From Spirochaeta sp. (GTDB lineage: Bacteria > Spirochaetota > Spirochaetia > DSM-2461): a stretch of DNA of 12,330 nt. This document shows, in pieces, positions 1 to 7,410 of the stretch. The notes under the pieces were generated by a model. That model did not search any database. It was not told the origin of the DNA and saw only the letters and a list, made by a program, of their open reading frames with translations. The stretch covers positions 1 to 12,330 of the forward strand of contig DAOVYP010000029.1 of NCBI GenBank assembly GCA_030635565.1. The letters run 5' to 3'. A program made the position numbers and the translations under genes. Positions within the stretch are counted from its first letter, which is position 1, and each line of letters begins with the position of its first letter.

Positions 1-1081
1 CTTCAAGCATGCCGGATGGAGCAAAAACTTCATCGGCAGCGGTCATCCTGCCCAGTCGGAGCAGGTTTCGGTTGTTGATCATTTCATGTGCCAGGTTGAT
101 GCCGTGCATCACCGATCCGTGAGTCGCCTGGTAACATTGGAGTTTGTAATGGACATCGTTATTGAGATCCACTTCGTGGAAAATCTTCGACTTGCCATCC
201 GAACCTTTCACTCCGGCATGGGCATCCAGTACGGTCCCGTATCCCATGAGATCCACGGCGAGGCGATAGGCCGCTTCGGCCGAGGCGTTCACCATGATGA
301 AATGGGGTTCGTTGAAGGGTTTACACTGGACAAGAATTTTCTCCCGAACATCATCAGTCCATGGCAGCCCCACGACTCTTTCGTCTCCAAAATCCTTCAA
401 GACACGCTGCAAGCGCTCTGCTCCCCGGTTTATGATAATCACCTTCCGGGCCCCCATCACCAATGAGCTCTGCAACGCATAAGTGCTCTGGGATCCGGCG
501 CCAATCAGTACGACGATACGCCCATCGATACAGTTGTTCACTCGGGTCATACCTTCCAGATTGCATGCCAGGGGCTCCAGGTGACAGGCTTCGTCGGGTG
601 TCACACCGGAATCAAATTTTACCACCGGACCCAGATCAACAAACCAGTCGGGCAGTATCGCATATTCCCGGGCAAATCCGGGAAACTCATGCCCGGTAGC
701 CTGGGTATTCGGACAGCTGGTCCAATCCCCTGTCCCCTTATCTCCGCAGTAGATGCATGAACGATCTCCGCAGGGGATATCACAGCCCAGGCCAACGAGA
801 TCGCCAACCTGAAATTTCGTCACACCCGAACCGACTGCATCAACACGGCAGCTCGCCTCATGAAGGATAATCGCCGGCCACTGCCTGATTCGGGGCAAAC
901 CCTGCTTGTAAATCACAACATCGGATTGACAGACTGAAGTACGAAGTGTTTTCAAGCGGATTTCACCGGGGCCGGGATTGCCGATCAATTCTTCGATCGC
1001 AGTGAAAGTTCCGTTGGGTTTATCGAGGTAATCGATGGTATTCTTAATTTTGAATAATTCTGAGGTAGTCAAATCGTACAA
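1..1081 (-). CDS. Zinc-dependent alcohol/polyol dehydrogenase, MDR family (3' end beyond window)
   Basis: This is a medium-chain dehydrogenase that would oxidise an alcohol or polyol with NAD(P) in the cytoplasm. About 360 codons are readable without a break, and the C-terminus runs off the left edge. Numbered from a TTG at 1081, likely catalytic zinc ligands are C51 (in SVCQSD), H74-E75 and E169 (in LEPLAC). Structural zinc cysteines are probably C104, C109, C112 and C123, with wider spacing than the usual CxxCxxC. A Rossmann motif, GAGSQS, lies at about 194-199. An in-frame TGA sits at 1097-1099, and no ATG lies between it and the conserved domain, so TTG at 1081 (AGG at 1088-1090 upstream) or TTG at 1072 must start it, or the true 5' end was lost. 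An orphan AEC transporter 3' end lies just upstream, so the promoter may have been replaced. The family call is firm; the substrate is unknown. Confidence 0.85.
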   Translation of the reverse strand, partial: MYDLTTSELFKIKNTIDYLDKPNGTFTAIEELIGNPGPGEIRLKTLRTSVCQSDVVIYKQGLPRIRQWPAIILHEASCRVDAVGSGVTKFQVGDLVGLGCDIPCGDRSCIYCGDKGTGDWTSCPNTQATGHEFPGFAREYAILPDWFVDLGPVVKFDSGVTPDEACHLEPLACNLEGMTRVNNCIDGRIVVLIGAGSQSTYALQSSLVMGARKVIIINRGAERLQRVLKDFGDERVVGLPWTDDVREKILVQCKPFNEPHFIMVNASAEAAYRLAVDLMGYGTVLDAHAGVKGSDGKSKIFHEVDLNNDVHYKLQCYQATHGSVMHGINLAHEMINNRNLLRLGRMTAADEVFAPSGMLE

Positions 1082-1136
1082 TTCAAGCCTAATCGATCAT
1101 TATTGACTGGTTTTGATTGTGCTCTGACACCCCATT

Positions 1137-1215
1137 CGTCAGACACCCATCAGAAGTACAGCCACTGCGAAGGCCGGAATCGAGATGACAGTACTCACCG
1201 AAAAGAAACTTTTTC
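1137..1215 (-). pseudogene. Orphan 3' end of an AEC-family transporter gene
   Basis: Read on the minus strand, this stretch encodes STVISIPAFAVAVLLMGV followed by TGA (1139-1141). It nearly matches the C-terminus of the intact transporter at 10504-11442 (STVVSIPAFAAAVLLMGV). At DNA level 1137-1197 aligns without gaps to 10502-10562 with 5 mismatches in 61 by hand count. Weaker protein resemblance (SFFSVS against GILSLS) reaches about 1215, next to the stop of the ROK gene at 1222. No upstream part of a transporter gene remains, so this is a fragment, not a gene. A 6-bp inverted repeat (1123-1128 with 1138-1143) overlaps its end and could be a remnant of a weak terminator. Confidence 0.85.
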
Positions 1216-1221
1216 GGATCT

Positions 1222-2475
1222 CTACTTCCCGAAAACGCTATGATGATAGGGGAATTCCTTAAGCAATATAGAGTCAATTGCCATAGTAGCAGCTCCCAGT
1301 AATCCCGAATCGGAACCTAGTGATGACATGGTAATATTTGGCGGTGTGAAGGGTAAAGACATCGTAAGCTTCTCAACTATCGGATTCATGAAGAGCTTTA
1401 TAATTCCAGGCATGGAGCAAATGCCCCCGCTGATTATGATGGACTCAGGGTTAATAATGATTGTCATGTTATGAAGGGCTGTGGATATATGCCGTACCAT
1501 GGCCGATATCGCCATCAAACAGAGATTATCCCCATTCAGGGCATGTTCAAATATCATGAAAGGTATGATGGATGATGGGTCGGTTTGAAATAAAGGGGTC
1601 AGTGTGGACTCAACTCCACAGGATAACTCATGGAGTATACTGCCTTTCAAAGCCAATAATGAGGCTTTTTTTTCAAGGTGACCGATTTTTCTGCCCAGAA
1701 AGGCTACGTCATCACTTTCTGTAAGGGAAAATCCGATTTCTCCTGCAAAACCGTTTCCCCTGTAAACATTGCCATCCAAAAGAATTCCTGAGCCAATTCC
1801 GGCACCGATTTCGACGAGTACAAGAGTTTCTTCGGAGTACCTCTCTCCAAACATCTTTTCGCCAAGTGCCAACAACGAACTGATGTTTTCAATGTATACC
1901 GGTACACCGGTACGATTTTCAAGGATGTATTTAAAATCAACGGACTCGAAATCTTCATAATAAGAAAGTGTGAGTTTGCCGGTATTTCGATCGACGACGG
2001 CCGGGACGCCGAGACCGATCGCTTTAATCTTGTCCTTAGTCATATTGGATGATTCCGTAAATCCACCGATGCATTTATCGATCAGGTCGTTCAAATCCCG
2101 TATTACATCGCTGGATTCCCCCGGTTTGAATCCCTTTTTCCGGTATTTGATCTGTCCGGAGAAATCCACCACGGCTGCTTCTGTCTGAATACTGAAAAGA
2201 TCGATAGCAAGAACAAACCCGTATTGTGAATTGACTGAATAAACCGGAGTCCCCTTGCGTGCCGTACCCAGGTCATTTCTTTTTTTGATGATGAGACCCG
2301 TCTCTCCGAGTGTTTCCACGCTCCTGGATACAGCAGGGATACTCAATCCCAAATCCTTTGCGATACGGGATCGATTCACCGATCCTGAGTTTCTTATGTA
2401 ATTGAAGATTAACGAAAGGTTAATGTGACTCTGCTGTGATGAGTTGACTGCATAGTTGATCGACAGCTTTTTCAT
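1222..2475 (-). CDS. ROK-family transcriptional regulator (NagC/XylR/Mlc type), kinase-inactive
   Basis: This 417-residue protein probably represses the divergent transport operon until a sugar ligand binds. A winged helix-turn-helix occupies about residues 20-72 (NRSRIAKDLGLSIPAVSRSVETL), followed by a ROK fold. The ROK glycine motif survives as GAGIGSG (224-230) and AGEIG (244-248). The usual ENDAN motif with the catalytic Asp is ENISS (196-200). The N-terminal DxGGT phosphate motif is absent, and the region normally holding the HCCC zinc site (about 249-270) has no cysteines. It is therefore a sensor/repressor rather than a sugar kinase. The start is ATG at 2475, with AGGA five bases upstream. 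It reads away from the binding-protein gene across a 300-bp shared regulatory region. Ligand identity is inferred only from the neighbours. Confidence 0.92.
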   Translation of the reverse strand: MKKLSINYAVNSSQQSHINLSLIFNYIRNSGSVNRSRIAKDLGLSIPAVSRSVETLGETGLIIKKRNDLGTARKGTPVYSVNSQYGFVLAIDLFSIQTEAAVVDFSGQIKYRKKGFKPGESSDVIRDLNDLIDKCIGGFTESSNMTKDKIKAIGLGVPAVVDRNTGKLTLSYYEDFESVDFKYILENRTGVPVYIENISSLLALGEKMFGERYSEETLVLVEIGAGIGSGILLDGNVYRGNGFAGEIGFSLTESDDVAFLGRKIGHLEKKASLLALKGSILHELSCGVESTLTPLFQTDPSSIIPFMIFEHALNGDNLCLMAISAMVRHISTALHNMTIIINPESIIISGGICSMPGIIKLFMNPIVEKLTMSLPFTPPNITMSSLGSDSGLLGAATMAIDSILLKEFPYHHSVFGK

Positions 2476-2486
2476 TTTGTTCCTAG

Positions 2487-2505
2487 TGAATCGATAGGCG
2501 ATTCA
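2487..2505. promoter_or_regulatory. Inverted repeat in the ROK gene leader, possible autoregulatory operator
   Basis: This is a perfect 7-bp inverted repeat, TGAATCG and CGATTCA, with a 5-base centre (19 bp in all). It lies 12 bp upstream of the ROK start codon and downstream of its predicted promoter. Position and symmetry fit an operator for the ROK protein itself or a small leader hairpin. No second copy of this exact repeat was found in the window. Confidence 0.35.
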
Positions 2506-2568
2506 AGTCGCGGATGCGGCCCTTCCCGGGGCCCTGTTCAAAATTTAAGATACAGTGCAATCTGATTT

Positions 2569-2598
2569 ATTATGATATCATGTTACTCAAAATGTCAA
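2569..2598 (-). promoter_or_regulatory. Sigma-70-type promoter for the ROK regulator gene
   Basis: On the minus strand, TTGACA (2593-2598, all six consensus bases) is followed after 18 bases by CATAAT (2569-2574, five of six). This would give a leader of about 85-90 bases before the ATG at 2475. A perfect 10-bp palindrome, ATGATATCAT (2572-2581), overlaps the -10 element, which is a good position for a repressor site. Confidence 0.55.
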
Positions 2599-2633
2599 AA
2601 GAATCAAATTTTATCCCATAGCACACATTTTTC

Positions 2634-2662
2634 TTGACATGAATAGACTCTCAGGCTAACGT
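2634..2662 (+). promoter_or_regulatory. Putative promoter of the ABC transporter operon
   Basis: A perfect TTGACA -35 box (2634-2639) is followed after 17 bases by a weak -10 (TAACGT, 2657-2662, three of six). A poor -10 is consistent with an activated or regulated promoter, but the call is tentative. The -35 box is 35 bp from the -35 box of the divergent ROK promoter, so one regulator could control both. Confidence 0.4.
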
Positions 2663-2721
2663 GATATTAGTGTAACTGATTTGTTTGTGTATCTTGTATT
2701 GAATTGGTGGAGTGCCTCTCT

Positions 2722-2734
2722 GGAAATTGTTTCC
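2722..2734. promoter_or_regulatory. Short palindrome in the leader of the binding-protein gene
   Basis: GGAAA-TTG-TTTCC is a perfect 5-3-5 inverted repeat in the transcribed leader, 41 bp before the start codon at 2776. It could be an operator downstream of the promoter. The 300-bp intergenic region as a whole (2476-2775) holds the two promoters, this repeat, the ATGATATCAT palindrome and the 2487-2505 repeat, and I see no small gene in it. Confidence 0.25.
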
Positions 2735-2775
2735 GGGAGTTACTGATACAAGCATTTCTACGAAGGAGAAGGAAA

Positions 2776-3777
2776 ATGAGAAAAATCAGTATCGTATTGA
2801 TCGTGCTTCTGCTCATCCCGATGAGCGGTTTGTGGGCCGGCGGTAATAATGAAAAGGCTTCGGATGATAAAATCGTTTTTGGAATCATCCCGAGTTCAAT
2901 GTCCGATGAATGGAACGGGTACAGTGTCGAGAATTTCAAATATGCAGCAGCCAAAAAGGGTGTTGAAGTTGTGGTTCTGGATCCGGAGTGGGATGGTGAG
3001 AGAGCCCAGAATAATCTGGAGGATCTGATTACCAGAGGTGTGGACCATGTAGGCGTTTATGTTTACACACCGGAACAGGCCCAGGATTTCATCAACAGAG
3101 CAAACGACGCCGATGTGCCAATATCATTTGAAAACACAAAACTGGTCGGTAACATCTCCGGTGATATCGTGGTGAATGTCGCCTTTGAGTATTATGACTT
3201 CGGTTATGAAGCCGCGAAGTATATCAGCCTGACTTACCCCGGCAGCAAACTCTTCTACGTGAGGGGATTGCCCGGAATGGGAATTGTAGAAGAATACATG
3301 ATCGGTATTGAGGATGCCATCAAGGAGTTTGGTACAATTGAGATGACCGTCTACCGGGATACCAGCTGGGATACCGAAACAGCTCTCAATGCTACCCAGG
3401 ATGTTATCGCTTCGGGTGAGAAATTTGATGTTATTTTTGCCAATAACGAATCCATGGCTGTTGGCTGTTACAATGCACTGAAAGATGCCGGAATGGATGG
3501 GGATATACCCATTGTATCCACAGGCGGCGGACCTACCGGAGTGCAGATGCTGAAGGACGGGATTATCCAGGCAACCATAGCAGGACCGGTATCCCTGCAG
3601 GGACTTTATCTTTTTAAAGCGATGTATCTTTATACTGTTAAGGGTGTAACCCCCCCGGAAACTTATATCGAACCACCGGGAGTGCAAGCCATTACATTGG
3701 ACAATCTGGATGATAATATTCCATGGGCACCTTCCGATGATCTGATCGAGATGATCGGCGGACTGGATTCCTGGTAG
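2776..3777 (+). CDS. Periplasmic sugar-binding protein of a CUT2-type ABC importer
   Basis: This 333-residue protein would capture the substrate outside the inner membrane and deliver it to the permease encoded downstream. Residues 1-21 form a signal peptide: a basic start (MRK), a hydrophobic core, then LWAGG. There is no lipobox cysteine, so a soluble periplasmic protein is expected. The mature part is a type-1 periplasmic-binding fold (RbsB/XylF-like), starting KIVFGIIPS. The start was set at ATG 2776 because AGGAGAAGG lies just upstream and the signal peptide begins there; a longer frame from 2704 would put 24 non-signal residues in front. A hairpin follows in the gap to the ATPase gene, which often lets the binding protein be made in excess. 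The substrate cannot be read from the sequence; the neighbours suggest an amino-sugar or cyclitol-like molecule. Confidence 0.93.
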   Translation: MRKISIVLIVLLLIPMSGLWAGGNNEKASDDKIVFGIIPSSMSDEWNGYSVENFKYAAAKKGVEVVVLDPEWDGERAQNNLEDLITRGVDHVGVYVYTPEQAQDFINRANDADVPISFENTKLVGNISGDIVVNVAFEYYDFGYEAAKYISLTYPGSKLFYVRGLPGMGIVEEYMIGIEDAIKEFGTIEMTVYRDTSWDTETALNATQDVIASGEKFDVIFANNESMAVGCYNALKDAGMDGDIPIVSTGGGPTGVQMLKDGIIQATIAGPVSLQGLYLFKAMYLYTVKGVTPPETYIEPPGVQAITLDNLDDNIPWAPSDDLIEMIGGLDSW

Positions 3778-3805
3778 GCTTTAGCGCTTAAACAGAGTTC
3801 CGACA

Positions 3806-3832
3806 ACCCCGGTGACAGAATGTCATCGGGGT
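3806..3832 (+). other. Intercistronic hairpin between binding-protein and ATPase genes
   Basis: ACCCCGGTGACA and TGTCATCGGGGT form a 12-bp stem (11 Watson-Crick pairs and one G-U) closed by a three-base loop, GAA. It begins 28 bases after the binding-protein stop and has no U-tract after it, so it is not a classical terminator. In many ABC operons a hairpin at this place protects the upstream mRNA from 3' decay and lowers downstream expression. That role is inferred here. Confidence 0.6.
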
Positions 3833-3851
3833 CGAGAGAGTTATCCTTCTA

Positions 3852-5348
3852 ATGAAAGAACCGATCGTCAAATCGATTAACATCACAAAGAGCTTTCCCG
3901 GTACAATCGCATTGGATCAGTTTTGTTTCGAACTTTTCCCCGGGGAAGTTCATTGTCTGATCGGTGAGAATGGAGCCGGGAAATCTACCTTTATCAAGAT
4001 ACTCTCCGGTGTCTATTCACCTGATTCAGGGGAAATAATCATAGATAAAAAGAGGTATGATAATCTGTCCACCCAACTGGCCAGAGGTATGGGTATTCAT
4101 ACCGTATATCAGGATGATGTTCTTGTTCCTCATATCAGCGTAGCTGAAAACATCTATCTCGGGTCGAAAGACATGAGGAAAAGATTCTTCATGAATTATC
4201 AAACCGTATATAAGAATGCGGAGACACTTGCCCGACATTACGGTATAGATCTGAATGTTAAAGAGCTTTACGAGAATCTCAATCCTGCAGACCAGCAATT
4301 TACCAAGATTCTTAAGACACTGGCTCAATCACCAAAGATTCTTGTACTGGATGAACCGACTCAAGTATTCAATGTATTCGAAACCGACCTTATTCTGAAC
4401 ATCGTTAAGAAAGTCTCTTCGACAGGTACGGGTGTCGTCTATATTGCTCATGATTTAGATGAGATTATCAAGGTGGCACGTCGTATTACCGTTCTTAGAG
4501 ATGGAAGGAAGGTTGCAGTTTACGACGGTGGAATAAATGAGCTGGAATCATCGCTTCTGGCGAAGGATATGGTTGGACGTCCGGTGGAGCTGTTCTACAA
4601 AAAGAAAAAACACAACATCGGAGATACCGTACTGGAAGTTAAGAATTTGAAGTTGGGATCAACCTCAAAGCCCATTGATTTTTCGGTGAGAAAAGGTGAA
4701 ATCCTCGGGATGGCAGGATTAAAAGGTTCGGGACGTTCCGCTATTGCAAGGGCCATTTTTGGGGCCATCGATCGGTATTCCGGACAAGTTTTGTATGAAG
4801 GGAATAACATAACCCCGAAAAATCCGATTGAAGCGGTCCGTCATGGACTTGCTTATCTCACGGAAGATAAGAAAGCAGACGGTCTGTTTCTCAGTATGCC
4901 GGTTGACCAGAACATTACCATTGTCGGCCTGAGTTCTATTCATCGCTCACTGATCAAGATGAAAAGGGAACGGGATATAGCTGGTAACTTTATCAGCCGT
5001 ATGAAGATTAAGACCACCGATCCAGGACAGGAAGTGCAATACCTCAGCGGCGGTAATCAGCAGAAGGTTGTAATCGCAAAATGGCTTTTCAGAGATGCCA
5101 ACATACTTATCGTTGATGAACCAACTCATGGTATTGACGTGAATGCAAAAACTGAAGTGTATGAATTATTCACAGAACTCGCAGCAGAGGGAAAGTCCAT
5201 TATAATGATTTCTTCTGAAATGCCGGAGATTATTTCAATGAGTGACCGGGTAATTGTAATCAGGAAATGTGAGGTTTCAAGTGAATTGTCCGGGGATGAA
5301 ATCACTGAGCACAATATTTTAGCAGGATATTTAGGGGGAACAAATTAG
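3852..5348 (+). CDS. CUT2-family sugar ABC transporter ATP-binding protein (RbsA/MglA-like)
   Basis: This 498-residue protein with two fused nucleotide-binding domains would energise uptake at the inner face of the membrane. NBD1 has Walker A GENGAGKST (38-46), Walker B LVLDEPT (164-170) and the H-loop YIAHD. Its signature is weak (LNPADQQ instead of LSxxxQQ), and the D-loop after DEPT is QVFN rather than the usual SALT. NBD2 has the degenerate Walker A typical of this family (GLKGSGRSA, about 289-297), a strong signature LSGGNQQ (about 398) and LIVDEPT (about 419-425). It also has the usual H-loop His-to-Ser change (MISSE). The start ATG at 3852 has only a poor ribosome site (AGAGAG about 10 bases upstream). 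The stop overlaps the permease start by one base, indicating coupled translation. Confidence 0.95.
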   Translation: MKEPIVKSINITKSFPGTIALDQFCFELFPGEVHCLIGENGAGKSTFIKILSGVYSPDSGEIIIDKKRYDNLSTQLARGMGIHTVYQDDVLVPHISVAENIYLGSKDMRKRFFMNYQTVYKNAETLARHYGIDLNVKELYENLNPADQQFTKILKTLAQSPKILVLDEPTQVFNVFETDLILNIVKKVSSTGTGVVYIAHDLDEIIKVARRITVLRDGRKVAVYDGGINELESSLLAKDMVGRPVELFYKKKKHNIGDTVLEVKNLKLGSTSKPIDFSVRKGEILGMAGLKGSGRSAIARAIFGAIDRYSGQVLYEGNNITPKNPIEAVRHGLAYLTEDKKADGLFLSMPVDQNITIVGLSSIHRSLIKMKRERDIAGNFISRMKIKTTDPGQEVQYLSGGNQQKVVIAKWLFRDANILIVDEPTHGIDVNAKTEVYELFTELAAEGKSIIMISSEMPEIISMSDRVIVIRKCEVSSELSGDEITEHNILAGYLGGTN

Positions 5349-6325
5349 TGTCTGATAAGAAAACCAGGATGAAATCATCTGCATCCAACCCCTTTCACTC
5401 ATGGTTCAGGAGTCAGACCGGTTATCTGATATTAGTTATAATAGCAGTATCTGTTATCGCAACAATTCTGAATCCACGCTTTCTGAGCGCGCGTAATATT
5501 TTTAACATCATGCAGCAGATTTCAGTGTTGGGGATTCTCACCATGTGTATGGCTCTCCTGATGATATCCGGCAATCTTGATATCTCAATCGGGAACATGG
5601 CGGGTCTTGTGGGTATGATGTTCACCCGTATGGTTCTTACCGGTCGTTCCCAGGGTCTTGCCGTTATTACGGTTATGATTCTTTCAACGGTCCTTGGTCT
5701 GATTAATGGACTGATAATATCAAAAAGTAAAACAACTCCTTTAATTATCACTCTTGGAATGTCGTATGTATTCTATGGGATTTCCTTAATCATATCCAAT
5801 GGCAGACCTCATTCCCTGGGAGGACAATTCGAGTTTCTGGGTCGTGCAAAAATCGGACCGGTCCCAATCACAATTCTTATCTATATTTTTATTTTTGCAT
5901 TGGCGTACCTGCTCCGAAAATACACTACTTACGGTAGGAGAATTAACGCAATAGGTGGAAACAAAGAAGCTGCTTTTCTCTCAGGGATTAATGTCGATCG
6001 TCATATCATTGCTCTCTACGGAATAAGCGGAATGACTACCGGGTTGGCCGGACTGGTTCTAACTTCCCGGCTGGGTATGGTACGAGCCGACAGCGGGAGC
6101 AATTATGCACTTCAGGCACTGGCGGCAGCAATTATCGGCGGGATTACTTTCGAAGGCGGAAGAGGCAGCCTTGTGGGTGCGTTCCTGGGAGTTCTTCTTC
6201 TGGGTATTATGTACAATGCCATGAACATCATTGGGGTTTCCTCATATTTGCAAACCATATTTCTGGGTTCTGTTATTGTAATCGCAACAGTAATCAGCAA
6301 TATTGGTAATTTAAAAAAACAATGA
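5348..6325 (+). CDS. CUT2-family sugar ABC transporter permease (RbsC-like)
   Basis: This 325-residue integral inner-membrane protein forms the pore of the importer. It is strongly hydrophobic throughout, with many predicted helices. The family motif near the third helix reads SGNLDISIG (74-82; usually SGGIDLSVG). The C-terminal half carries the conserved AIGGNKEAAFLSGI segment and the AAAIIGGITFEGGRGS loop that contacts the ATPase. Translation starts with GTG at 5348, whose G is the last base of the ATPase stop codon. AGGGGG lies about 10 bases upstream, inside the end of the ATPase gene. Length is normal for RbsC relatives. Only one permease gene is present, consistent with a homodimeric pore. 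The family is clear; the substrate is unknown. Confidence 0.95.
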   Translation: MSDKKTRMKSSASNPFHSWFRSQTGYLILVIIAVSVIATILNPRFLSARNIFNIMQQISVLGILTMCMALLMISGNLDISIGNMAGLVGMMFTRMVLTGRSQGLAVITVMILSTVLGLINGLIISKSKTTPLIITLGMSYVFYGISLIISNGRPHSLGGQFEFLGRAKIGPVPITILIYIFIFALAYLLRKYTTYGRRINAIGGNKEAAFLSGINVDRHIIALYGISGMTTGLAGLVLTSRLGMVRADSGSNYALQALAAAIIGGITFEGGRGSLVGAFLGVLLLGIMYNAMNIIGVSSYLQTIFLGSVIVIATVISNIGNLKKQ

Positions 6326-6388
6326 ACGGATAAAATATTCTTCAACAGTATGTATGAGAATTATATTGAAAACAAAAGGATTATAACG

Positions 6389-7189
6389 ATGAATAACAAA
6401 ATCGGCGTGGTTACTTCAACCTATCCAAATTACAATGCTGATGAGGCCCTGGCAGGTGTTTCTGCCGCTTCCTTCAAGTATGTGGAACTGGCTTCGGCTC
6501 CCAGTTATTTCGAACACATTCTCCCAAGACCGGAAGAAGCAAAAGAATCGGATGTACAGGATCTACTTAAAAAATGTGCTTCATATAACCTTGATTTATA
6601 TTGTATTGCAGGGCACACGCGTCTTTTAACAGAGAACGGTGTCGCTAAATTTAATTCGGTTCTTGATTATGCTGATACTGCAGCAGTCCGGTTTGTAACA
6701 ACCGATGTCGGTGAGATTAAAGTCGAGGATGATAAGCGGAGATTTTACAATGATATTGCACAAATCGCCGACTATGCGCAATCAAAGAATGTAATTGTGT
6801 GTTTGGAAATGCATGGCAGCTGGTGCAACAACGGTAAAACAGGTGCGGAAATCATCCAAAAGGTCAATCATCCAAACATTCGTCTGAATTACGATATTGC
6901 AAACGTGTCTTTTTATGGTGGAGTGTGGGCTGTAGATGACATCAAGTATGCTCTTCCCTACATGGACTTCATGCATATCAAGGAAGTCGGCAGTGAGCTG
7001 AAGAAATGGGACTTCCCGGCGTTGGGTGAAGGGAAAGTAGATTTCAACAAGATTATGGAATTGATAAAAGACTACACTGGGCCAATCAGCGTCGAAATTG
7101 AATTTGACGGCAAGGAACGATCTCTTGAAGAGATAAATACTGCTGTAAAAAAATCCCACAGTTTCCTTTCCGAACTCGGTTACGTTTAG
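6389..7189 (+). CDS. Sugar-phosphate isomerase/epimerase-like TIM-barrel protein (AP endonuclease 2 / IolE superfamily)
   Basis: This 266-residue cytoplasmic enzyme probably isomerises, epimerises or dehydrates a keto sugar or keto-cyclitol. It has the superfamily's metal-binding pattern: E140 (VCLEMHG), D169 (LNYDIANV), H196 (FMHIKE) and E236 (SVEIEF). Relatives act as xylose isomerase-like epimerases, IolE dehydratases and 3-keto-sugar enzymes. I chose ATG 6389 because AGGA lies 8 bases upstream and the barrel's first strand (KIGVVTS) begins right after it. The in-frame ATG at 6350 lacks a ribosome site and would add 13 unconserved-looking residues. The gene follows the permease by 63 bases, so it is probably the last gene of the transporter unit, before a terminator-like hairpin at 7221. 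The exact reaction is not readable. Confidence 0.85.
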   Translation: MNNKIGVVTSTYPNYNADEALAGVSAASFKYVELASAPSYFEHILPRPEEAKESDVQDLLKKCASYNLDLYCIAGHTRLLTENGVAKFNSVLDYADTAAVRFVTTDVGEIKVEDDKRRFYNDIAQIADYAQSKNVIVCLEMHGSWCNNGKTGAEIIQKVNHPNIRLNYDIANVSFYGGVWAVDDIKYALPYMDFMHIKEVGSELKKWDFPALGEGKVDFNKIMELIKDYTGPISVEIEFDGKERSLEEINTAVKKSHSFLSELGYV

Positions 7190-7220
7190 GGATATCATAG
7201 GAAATCACAGCAGGCCGAGA

Positions 7221-7266
7221 GTACAGCTCTATTTCTTGATCAACAGAGCTATATGTTTTTTCTTTT
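7221..7266 (+). terminator. Likely intrinsic terminator after the isomerase gene
   Basis: AGCTCT (7225-7230) pairs with AGAGCT (7245-7250), with partial extension outward. After a five-base gap comes a T-rich run, TTTTTTCTTTT (7256-7266). The 14-base loop contains the palindrome TTGATCAA. The stem is short and only moderately strong, so termination may be partial. The rest of the 220-bp gap (to 7410) shows no convincing promoter and no gene, so how the downstream genes are transcribed is open. Confidence 0.5.
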
Positions 7267-7410
7267 AACCCGGGAATTGATGAGGTCCATCCTGCTACCA
7301 ATTGGATACCAGGAGTTTCTTATACGGAGTAAAGCGTTTCGGGATATCTGTTGTCTACTGAAATAGGCGTGTTGTGATGGAATCGGTTGAAGTACCGGAA
7401 GGAGAAAGTA

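Noticed and set aside
1089..1277. A 62-codon minus-strand frame across the ROK 3' end
   Set aside because: It is in a different frame from both ROK and the AEC fragment and has no ribosome site; the AEC-like reading frame explains the sequence better.
1222..2475. ROK protein as a sugar kinase supplying phosphorylated substrate
   Set aside because: It has an N-terminal winged helix and lacks the catalytic Asp, the phosphate motif and the zinc site.
3124..3687. A 187-codon minus-strand frame
   Set aside because: It lies entirely opposite the binding-protein gene and has no recognisable protein features; it is an antisense shadow.
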